Assembly: GCA_900128395.1 (NCBI GenBank) | Contig: LT649304.1 | Coordinates: forward strand, 1 to 41,030 | Length of the DNA: 41,030 bases | Reading direction: 5' to 3' | Source: Stramenopiles sp. TOSAG23-2 | Lineage: Eukaryota > Sar | Shown: piece after piece, positions 10,012 to 17,471 of the stretch | How positions within the stretch are numbered: the first letter of the stretch is position 1 | Layout: the number at the start of each line of letters is the position of its first letter | The notes under the pieces: generated by a model | Told to the model about the DNA's origin: nothing | Databases searched by the model: none | The model's input: only the letters and a program-made list of their open reading frames with translations | Position numbers and translations under genes: made by a program

Positions 10012-10350
10012 GAACTCAAAGAATTCACCAATAAATCCAAATTAAATGCAACTCAAAAAATTGCAACAGATAGTGAGATGGATAAACAAATCAAGCAAGA
10101 CGAAATTAATAAAGAACGTGAATTATTAAATAAATCAAATCGTTTAATAAACGATATCGATGCTGCAATACCAACACAAAAAAATTTGACTGATATCGCA
10201 CGAAGAGGCGTGGAAAATGTGGAAAATAGGGCCCCAGAAGCTTTGAATCAAACCAGAGTTATAGCTCCAGACCTTGATGCTGGTAGAGGTAGTCGTAATA
10301 GTGTAAGAGAAATTCCTCGTTCAGCGCAAAGGCCAGTACGTCGTTTGTAA
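10012..10350 (+). pseudogene. 3' fragment of a coiled-coil protein gene
   Basis: From 10012 an open frame of 112 codons has coding character: Lys/Glu/Asn-rich helical sequence, then an Arg/Pro-rich tail ending RPVRRL. The first Met is at 10078, but the same helical composition continues upstream of it to a TAG at 10009. The preceding AG could be a splice acceptor. No 5' exon is visible; upstream lies the junction with the kinase fragment. I read it as the last exon of a larger gene whose remainder is missing. No family is recognised. Confidence 0.45.
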
Positions 10351-10359
10351 AAGCGAGAG

Positions 10360-11013
10360 GTGGTGTTGTGTGTAGTAGAGAGGGAATTGCAGACAGAGAG
10401 AGACTGGGGAAAAACGGGAGGAGAGTTTTTATAAAAAATATTTTTAAGTTATTGAGGCATTAATTAATAATATTTGTCTGAGATCAAAAATTCATCTTTT
10501 TTAAAATATATATATTAATGCATATGACCCCGTTTATCTGAGAGAGGACTTTTCTGGCCGTACATATTGTCAAATAACATTATATATATTATATAGGCCG
10601 TCGTGTAATACCTTGTTTTAGTAACTCTCTCTCCTTTTTTATGCATTCATCATCTTCTTCATTCGTTTTCCCATCCGCCATTTATAAACTTAGTGGTGTT
10701 GTGTGTAGTAGAGAGGGAATTGCAGACAGAGAGAGACTGGGGAAAAATGGGAGGAGAGTTTTTATAAAAAAAATATTTTTTTAATTTATTGGCATTAATT
10801 AATAATATTTGTCTGAGATCAAAAATTCATTTTTTTTATAATATCATATATATATAAGTGCATATGGCCCCGTTTATCTGAGAGAGGACTTTTCTGGCCA
10901 AATAACATTATTATATATAGGCCGTCGTGTAATACTTTGTTTTAGTAACTCTCTCCTGTTTTATGCATTCATCATCTTCTTCATTCGTTTTCCCATCCGC
11001 CATTTATAAACTT
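10360..11013. repeat. Diverged tandem duplication including the 3' end of the TTL gene
   Basis: Unit A (10360-10691) and unit B (10693-11013) align throughout, with small indels in AT runs, a few substitutions and an 11-base insertion in unit A near 10560. Both contain the last ~50 coding bases of the TTL-like gene plus its 3' flank. Unit A is contiguous with the coiled-coil fragment on its left and unit B with the intact TTL gene on its right. Short less AT-rich blocks in the flank are identical in both units, for example CCCCGTTTATCTGAGAGAGG. The whole of 10351-10960 is this repeat; no other gene is seen. Confidence 0.85.
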
Positions 11014-13786
11014 TCCAACTCAATGTATTTTTTGACAAATCTTTCGCCCCATTAGCTATGGACGGTTTAAATTTATTAATTACATCATCATCGTCATTTA
11101 AATGCATAAAATTGCCACTGCGTCCATAAATAAAATGTTGTTGATCAATCGTATCCTTCATTTTATATGTTTTTCGATATAATATTGGTATTACAAAATC
11201 ATTGATAACATCGCGTACTACGCTAGAAACTAGTGGTCGTATAGCTTGTTCAAATTTATTTGACTCCAAAGCCTCCTCATCTGCACCCTGGTAAGCTGCC
11301 ATACAAGGTGGACAATTCAATTCTAATAGCCATATATTACCATTTGCATCAGGTATGAAATCCGCACCTATTAACATGAAGTTATTTTCTGATGTTTGAT
11401 ATTGCATAAATGTGGAGCCTTTACGTATTATACTTTTCATTGTGTTTTGCATTTTTAACCACAAATTTGGAAATTCTGTCGGTAAGTCAACTGTAGGATA
11501 ATTATGAAAATAACTTTCATCGTGTATATTCGCTGCAACATTGCTTATATGTATTTCGGGATCATATTCATCGCTTTCCTCGTTAATATCAATATATTCT
11601 TTATTACAAACATGAGCAAATGCTTTTCTATATGCAAAAAATTCCATATTAGCATTTAATACGCAATATACACGGAAATGAAATTTATATTTTCCTTCCC
11701 ACAATAATGGTTTATTTACATAGCGCTGCACTACATATTCCGTCGCATCATCAATTTGATCTTGCACTTTTTGTAAGAACTTTTCATTTTTAATGGTAAA
11801 TTGATATAAGCCTTCTCCACCATTAGCTGTTGAATCTTTCGCTATCCAGCCATCGTTGTAATTTTCATTATTTTCAATGCATTTTTTCATTTTTCGTTGC
11901 TCTCCCTTGCACCATTTTAAAAATTGGTCCTTACCATGTACAACATAACTTTCTAAAGTTGTAGCTTCTGTTAAATCTTGGCACAATAATGCTAAATTTG
12001 CTTTATTTTCTAAAACATCAATTCCTGCTATTTGACTACATACCGTACTTGACATCCGTATTTCATAATTTTCTTTTGATAAAGTATGTATCCATACGAA
12101 ATCTAATCCTTTTGCTTTTGTAATTTGTTTTTCCTCGTCGCCACTATTATTATGATTGTCATATATATTCTCAGATTTTTCGAACAAATCAGTAAAATTA
12201 TCATTTATTGCTTTTTCAACGCGTGACGATTCATATGGACTTAGATAGTATGTAAATGGTTTTGTCGTGCTTTTTTTATCTTCAACAGCTGTCGAGGAAA
12301 CATTATTTCCGCGATCATTTGTTGTTGCGTTAGTTTCACTACTGTTGTTATTATTGCTATTAGCTCCAATATCATATAACACGCGTATATTCTGTGAATA
12401 ATTCTTATTTATTTCTTCTATAGCTGCAATGCCATTTTGTGAAATACCAGGATTCGATCCAAGCACTAACGTTTTCACTACGTTATTATCATTATTCGTT
12501 TGAATTATATTATTGACAAAGCTATTACATAACATATTTGATCCAACGTCTGTTATATCATTGCCACATAAATCTAAATATTCAAGAGCACAAGTACTCG
12601 TATTAGTAGCAGTAGTATTCTTACCATCATTATTGTTCTCTAATTGTTGTTCCAAATTATAAATATTATCGTCATTAATACCATTGCCTAATAAACACAA
12701 TTTTTTAAGACCATTCAGATAAAATAATTTATGAAATGCTTCATCGCCACATTTATTATTGCCAAAATCTAAATCTGATATAATGTTCTTGCTACATAAT
12801 AAAGCATCGATCAAATTTAAGATTCCAATGGATGTAATATTATTTCCACGTATAGATAATTTATTTAACATGATTTTGCTTTCATTGCCAATGCCATTAT
12901 AAATGAATGCTCTTGCAATGGTATCTAATCCTAAATTTCCTATATTGCAACCATCTAAACTTAATTCGCTAACTACATTTAAAATTCCCGTTGAAATAAA
13001 GGCACTACAACCAACAGATCCAAACAATAAATTTCTTGATAAATCTAATTTCAAGAAATTTCTTTTCTTTTCGTCGTTTTCTTCCGATGATTCATTCACA
13101 TTTTCAAATCTTTTTTTTTCATTAAATGACTTGACCAAAGCATTTCCAAAAGGTACAATACCTTTTCCACCACTGCATTCAATATCACATAAACTTATAA
13201 AGTTTAATTTTCCAATACCACCATTCGTTATTAAACCATTTGTTAACTTCAATAAACCTTCATTATACAGTGAATTTCGACTCAAGTTAATATTTTCCAT
13301 CGTGGAACTTGGTGAATTGATTGCTTTCGTTAAATTCATAAAAAGATTTTCTGCGTCTACTTTACCATTTAACCCTTTGTATTCTAAATCAAGTGTCTCT
13401 AACCCGTTGTTTCGTTCGAGTCCTTTACATAAAATTGATAAATTATTATTACCAAAGTTAACATTACCAATAGATAATAATTTTAACTTTTTATTGTTTT
13501 CTAATATCGTTGCAAAAATTTCAATCGCAGTTGAATCTAGCGAATGCCCAGATGCATATAATTCAGTCAACGTGTCATTTTTATTTATTAAGATATCTTG
13601 TAACTTGACGATGTCTTCAGTCTTTATAGTACGTGTGGACATAATATTTAAAGATGAAAAATTGGCAGAGTTATTTGATAGTTTCACTAATAAATCATCA
13701 ATATTTCGTTTTCTTCCCCATACACTATTTGTTGGCATATGGTTTGAAGTAGTCGTAGCATTAGTCGTTGATGCAGTGAATTGCAT
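10961..13786 (-). CDS. LRR-containing tubulin-tyrosine-ligase-like protein (941 aa)
   Basis: Residues about 50-455 are leucine-rich repeats of the ribonuclease-inhibitor kind (LDLCGNDITDVG, LDGCNIGNLGLD). An Asn/Thr-rich linker follows. Residues about 495-910 match the TTL family, an ATP-grasp enzyme class that ligates Tyr, Glu or Gly to tubulin tails: see the YVVQRYVNKPLL strand, the KFHFRVYCVL strand near 700 and the metal/ATP motif WLLELNCPP near 822. The C-terminus is basic. TTL-like enzymes modify axonemal and cytoplasmic microtubules; which amino acid this one adds cannot be told. The ATG at 13786 is preceded within 60 bases by a (GT)n run. The gene appears intact and intronless. LRR-TTL fusions are, to my recollection, found in protists. 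Confidence 0.85.
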   Translation of the reverse strand: MQFTASTTNATTTSNHMPTNSVWGRKRNIDDLLVKLSNNSANFSSLNIMSTRTIKTEDIVKLQDILINKNDTLTELYASGHSLDSTAIEIFATILENNKKLKLLSIGNVNFGNNNLSILCKGLERNNGLETLDLEYKGLNGKVDAENLFMNLTKAINSPSSTMENINLSRNSLYNEGLLKLTNGLITNGGIGKLNFISLCDIECSGGKGIVPFGNALVKSFNEKKRFENVNESSEENDEKKRNFLKLDLSRNLLFGSVGCSAFISTGILNVVSELSLDGCNIGNLGLDTIARAFIYNGIGNESKIMLNKLSIRGNNITSIGILNLIDALLCSKNIISDLDFGNNKCGDEAFHKLFYLNGLKKLCLLGNGINDDNIYNLEQQLENNNDGKNTTATNTSTCALEYLDLCGNDITDVGSNMLCNSFVNNIIQTNNDNNVVKTLVLGSNPGISQNGIAAIEEINKNYSQNIRVLYDIGANSNNNNSSETNATTNDRGNNVSSTAVEDKKSTTKPFTYYLSPYESSRVEKAINDNFTDLFEKSENIYDNHNNSGDEEKQITKAKGLDFVWIHTLSKENYEIRMSSTVCSQIAGIDVLENKANLALLCQDLTEATTLESYVVHGKDQFLKWCKGEQRKMKKCIENNENYNDGWIAKDSTANGGEGLYQFTIKNEKFLQKVQDQIDDATEYVVQRYVNKPLLWEGKYKFHFRVYCVLNANMEFFAYRKAFAHVCNKEYIDINEESDEYDPEIHISNVAANIHDESYFHNYPTVDLPTEFPNLWLKMQNTMKSIIRKGSTFMQYQTSENNFMLIGADFIPDANGNIWLLELNCPPCMAAYQGADEEALESNKFEQAIRPLVSSVVRDVINDFVIPILYRKTYKMKDTIDQQHFIYGRSGNFMHLNDDDDVINKFKPSIANGAKDLSKNTLSWKVYKWRMGKRMKKMMNA

Positions 13787-13814
13787 ATTTGTTCCTAATA
13801 GTATATTTGTCTCT

Positions 13815-13846
<32 letters not shown>

Positions 13847-14414
13847 CTAATTATATAAACAACAATATCAATAGAATATAATGATTATTCAATTAAGCCA
13901 TAAAAAGGAAATTGTTTCTTACAACAACTAAGTACTTACAAATGTATATATATAATATTTTTGTAGATATATATTAATATAAATACAAATTCATTAATTC
14001 TATTAATAGTAAGAAGTGCACAAGTATTGCACTATTATTTATTATAAAAAAAAAAATTTATTTTTTATTATTATTTTATTAATTTAGAATGGGCCCTATC
14101 AAATTGCAAGTGGCATATAGTTAAATTCATTAAAGAATACTAATTTGATTTTTAGCGACGACTGCACGACCGCGGAGTAAAAACTAAAAAAAGGTTAAGG
14201 TAAATTTATGCACGACTGCCCCCGCGGGAATTGTGATCCGTCGTCTTTTTGTCGATGTCATTTATAATATTATTACATGTAATAGTATATATACAGTACA
14301 CATTTCAATGAAGAATAAAAAGAAAAAATAGAAAGAGAGAGAGAGAGATAAACACGAGTGATAGATAGATTTCAAAACATCTTTTATCGTATTACTATCA
14401 TTATATTCAAATAC
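13787..14414. other. Intergenic region with a (GT)n microsatellite
   Basis: A (GT)n tract at about 13817-13846 sits in the likely 5' UTR or promoter of the TTL gene. Around 14155-14240 a GC-rich patch contains two related phrases (CACGACCGCGG and CACGACTGCCCCCGCGGG). A (GA)n run lies near 14334. No coding sequence is supported. Confidence 0.45.
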
Positions 14415-14705
14415 GTTTCTATAATAATACAATATCCTTTCCTTTTTTATTCTTTTTATATTTGTTGATATTATATATATATATATATTCAAACGATCAA
14501 TTAATATACGTTTTACATATCGATATTTTTTAATAATTTTTCAAAAATCATATCAAGTTTAAACAAAGACGACATATTATTATTTCGATCAAATCAATTT
14601 TTACATATACGATTTATCGTCCATATATACAATACAAACATGTCGAAAACAAAAAAGTATATCCCACCACATCTTCGTAAGAGTCCAGGAACGAATGATG
14701 ACGAT
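14415..14705 (+). repeat. Direct repeat, copy 1, with a gene 5' end (second copy 15788-16076)
   Basis: About 290 bp recurs almost unchanged at 15788-16076; the visible difference is two bases in an (AT)n run. Both copies end at GATGACGAT. Each carries the putative promoter/5' UTR and the first 22 codons of the same gene. Confidence 0.9.
14640..14705 (+). pseudogene. 5' end fragment, copy 1, of a gene starting MSKTKKYIPPHLRK
   Basis: The ATG at 14640 starts 22 codons with the motif KKYIPPHLRK. YIPPHLR occurs at the N-terminus of DEAD-box helicases of the DDX3/Ded1 kind and in other RNA-binding proteins. That likeness is too short for a family call. After GATGACGAT the sequence switches abruptly to the antisense of a secreted-protein gene, and the frame closes about 14 codons later. 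The rest of the gene is not in this window. Confidence 0.45.
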
Positions 14706-14843
14706 ATTTGGAAATTTAATTTGATTAGTAACAATGTGCCCTCCTAGATCACTGTGTACAAATGTACCTTGAGAGTTAATTTCTATTACTAATAATGATA
14801 ATAAAATCAAAACAGTTAAAATATACATCGTTTGATAGAACAT
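14706..14843 (-). pseudogene. 5' end of a secreted-protein gene (start and signal peptide)
   Basis: On the minus strand the ATG at 14843 begins a clear signal peptide (MFYQTMYILTVLILLSLLVI) followed by NSQGTFVHSDLGGH. Positions 14706-14814 match 17005-17113 over 109 bp with one substitution (Phe versus Tyr codon). This fragment has the proper start; the long copy at 16077-17113 has the body but lacks it. Beyond 14706 the sequence becomes the MSKTKK gene end. Confidence 0.65.
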
Positions 14844-14846
14844 AAT

Positions 14847-15321
14847 ATATGTATATTATAATATATTTATTATATATATATATGTGGAATGTGTGTATAT
14901 TTAATGTAAATCGTTGTGTTTATAAACACAAATGTGTGTACATGTGTGTGTTCTACATTTTTGATTGTATCATTTTTTGGTTTGTGTAAACGGTTTTGAT
15001 TGGGTACATTTTTTTGTCATCATCATGTGCTCATCATTAAATTTTTTCATCAAATTTTTGTGTTGAGATATGGTATAGGGGCCGGTTTTTGCTTGCATTT
15101 TGCCGGGAAGAGAAAAAAAAGAAGAAAACAGAAATAAAACGTTTACACTATTATCATTACTTTAATTTAAACAACCATTGTGAGTGGATTATTAATTAAT
15201 TTTTTAATATATTACGTAACCTATATATACGACTTGTATATTATTTTAACACTTTTGTTGATAATAATTATAAACATGTGTTCAACATCAAGTATAAAAC
15301 CCTCGTTTTACACACTTCCCA
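14847..15321. other. Intergenic, nothing recognised
   Basis: AT-rich sequence with (AT)n runs near 14870. A TAGGGGCCG phrase at about 15075 recurs near 38775. I see no gene or RNA here. Confidence 0.4.
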
Positions 15322-15786
15322 TTATATCCTCTTCTTTGTCCGCTTCTTTTTTGTTTTTTTACCTTTCATTGTCATACCATTATTATTACTATCATCGTCA
15401 TCTTCTATTTTGTTACATATATATCTACCTTCGGAATTTAATACAATTTCTAAATCAATTGCCTGTCCATAATCATTGAATATTCTTTCATTTGCTTTCA
15501 TTCGTCTTATTTTCCTAATATTTTGATATTCTTTTAAGACAGTTAAATGCCTTGCTTCTTCTTCCGTATTAATTTGACTATTGAAAAAATTGTCGCGTTT
15601 TCTTTGTTTTTTAACTTCTTCTTTTTGCATACTATTTAAAGTTACTCTTCCTCTATTATTTCCAGGGTGTATTCTGTTACATGCTTTAGTTGAGGACATT
15701 ATTTGTGTACGTAGGGTATTGATTTGCTTTATTCTAGGATACTCTAGTGCAAACATTTCTATATCGTCTTCTGTAACATTTTCAAC
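15322..15786 (-). pseudogene. 3' fragment of a basic coiled-coil protein gene
   Basis: The first Met is at 15756, but coding-like sequence (VENVTEDDIE) continues upstream to 15786, where the direct repeat begins and the native sequence ends. The piece gives about 150 residues: a Lys/Arg/Glu-rich helical region (KEYQNIRKIRRMKANERIF), an acidic/Asn run, and a very basic tail (KKTKKKRTKKRI) before the stop. The composition suggests a cytoskeletal or nucleic-acid-associated protein. No family is recognised. It is probably the C-terminal part of a longer gene cut at 15786/15788. Confidence 0.45.
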
Positions 15787-15787
15787 T

Positions 15788-16076
15788 GTTTCTATAATAA
15801 TACAATATCCTTTCCTTTTTTATTCTTTTTATATTTGTTGATATTATATATATATATATTCAAACGATCAATTAATATACGTTTTACATATCGATATTTT
15901 TTAATAATTTTTCAAAAATCATATCAAGTTTAAACAAAGACGACATATTATTATTTCGATCAAATCAATTTTTACATATACGATTTATCGTCCATATATA
16001 CAATACAAACATGTCGAAAACAAAAAAGTATATCCCACCACATCTTCGTAAGAGTCCAGGAACGAATGATGACGAT
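15788..16076 (+). repeat. Direct repeat, copy 2, with the MSKTKK gene 5' end
   Basis: Second copy of 14415-14705. The ATG is at 16011. Its left edge abuts the basic coiled-coil fragment and its right edge abuts the 3' part of the secreted-protein body. After GATGACGAT the frame continues VNDDTK before becoming antisense of the secreted gene, so the exact junction could lie up to about 20 bases further right. Confidence 0.85.
16011..16076 (+). pseudogene. 5' end fragment, copy 2, of the MSKTKK gene
   Basis: It has the same 22 codons as the copy at 14640, followed by a different junction. Neither copy leads into a long reading frame here, so neither is a complete gene. Confidence 0.45.
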
Positions 16077-17113
16077 GTAAATGACGATACAAAAATGTTA
16101 TTCCAACTAAACCACCTGGCAATCGCTTTTCTGATACAATACGTGCATCGCCGGGAACGTGGATCTCTAAATAAGTACCACATTTAGGACTTCCTTCATA
16201 TTCACCCGCACAAGCTACAATCCAACCATTGTACGAGAAGGCAATGGTTATGCTATCAATGTGTTTACTATCATCATGTATATGTGCATAAACGTGATTT
16301 CGTTCATCTACTGTTGTAGCACTAACTGATTCATTGTAATCCCAACAATCAGGCATTACGGGTGACAATTTTCTCAACATATATTGGTCTTCACATGTTT
16401 TATCGTTCCATATCATCTCATATGTATTATTTCCATCAGGCAATGCCACTTTTGTTCGTCTGTCTAAATTTCCAGTAGTAGAATTTGATAAACATACCCC
16501 GTCACTACCACCAACTAATTGGACTTTTTTGAGATCATCAGGAAGTCTTCTGAATGGAAAAATAACTAATTTACGATCAGCATAGTATACTTCTTGCGTT
16601 CTAATATCGTAATATTCGGGTGTACCATATTTATCGAAGCAACAATCATGTGGTTTGTTACGGCATGGATCAAATATAACTTCTTGTGTATAATCCACAC
16701 CTCTGGAACTGATACTTGTTAACGGTGCAATGAATTCATATGGATAATTATCTATGCGGACAGCCAATACATCCGGATGCAATTGTAATAATTCATCCAG
16801 GCCGGCTTTTTCAGTTTTAGATTGTAATTGTCTTAAAATTTCAATATATGCTGATTGTGCTAAATCAATAGATGCAGATGAACGTACAATTTCTAATTGT
16901 TGTCTTAAATTTAAAAATTCTGTATCTACTTTTGCCTCTTGCTGTAATCCCGTTTCCTCCGTTTTGATCAATGTATCCGTCGGCTCAGCATATTGCCAAT
17001 TAACATTTGGATATTTAATTTGATTAGTAACAATGTGCCCTCCTAGATCACTGTGTACAAATGTACCTTGAGAGTTAATTTCTATTACTAATAATGATAA
17101 TAAAATCAAAACA
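16077..17113 (-). pseudogene. Body of a secreted or lumenal protein gene, truncated at both ends
   Basis: About 345 codons are open on the minus strand. They begin in the middle of the signal peptide (LILLSLLVIEINSQ) with no ATG, because the sequence upstream of 17113 differs from the intact start at 14843. A helical region comes first (LRQQLEIVRSS...QSAYIEILRQLQSK). A cysteine-containing C-terminal domain follows, with spaced PCRNKPHDCCF, GVCLSN, KTCEDQY, PDCWDY, VACAGEY and PKCGTY and two N-glycosylation sequons (NST, NNT). At about 16077 the frame runs into the antisense of the MSKTKK repeat, so its last ~30 codons are not native. The family is not recognised. I considered an MRH/OS-9-like lectin but saw no convincing motif. 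Confidence 0.55.
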
Positions 17114-17471
17114 CCCTATCTCTTGCTGTGTGGGCTTTGCATATTGTAGCATATAGACGTTGGTATTAAAAATAATACATCATACATACATCTCCAAAAA
17201 TAAATATATATACAATTATTATAAGAAAAACAGAAAGTGGTTTTATAGAATCATTAGTACTATTTTATTTAATTTATCTCTGTTCCTTGATTTATTTATA
17301 TATTAATTTTAAGTTTTTTCGTTTGATTGTATATCGTGATAGGACAATAAGCAGGTTGATACCTTTATATACAGATAGACAGATAGATAGATATACAAAA
17401 AAATTTGTGAAATAAGAAAGATTAAATTCTATACAATAATTATAAAATATAAAACCAATTAAAAACGAAAT
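17114..17471. promoter_or_regulatory. Promoter region of the 922-aa coiled-coil gene
   Basis: About 360 bases between the truncated secreted-gene body and the next start codon. It holds an AT-rich leader and a GATA-type run (AGATAGACAGATAGATAG) near 17373. The first 40 bases after 17114 are less AT-rich and may be another native remnant, but I cannot assign it. Confidence 0.35.

Noticed and set aside
12903-13850. Plus-strand open frame of 315 codons
   Set aside because: It is the antisense shadow of the LRR region of the TTL gene and ends in the translated (GT)n repeat.
14262-14492. Minus-strand open frame of 76 codons
   Set aside because: Low-complexity Ser/Leu/Phe/Tyr translation of AT and GA repeats, overlapping the 14415 repeat; no coding character.
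16077-17113. OS-9/MRH lectin identity for the secreted gene body
   Set aside because: The cysteine pattern and sugar-contact residues of an MRH domain could not be matched, so I left the family open.
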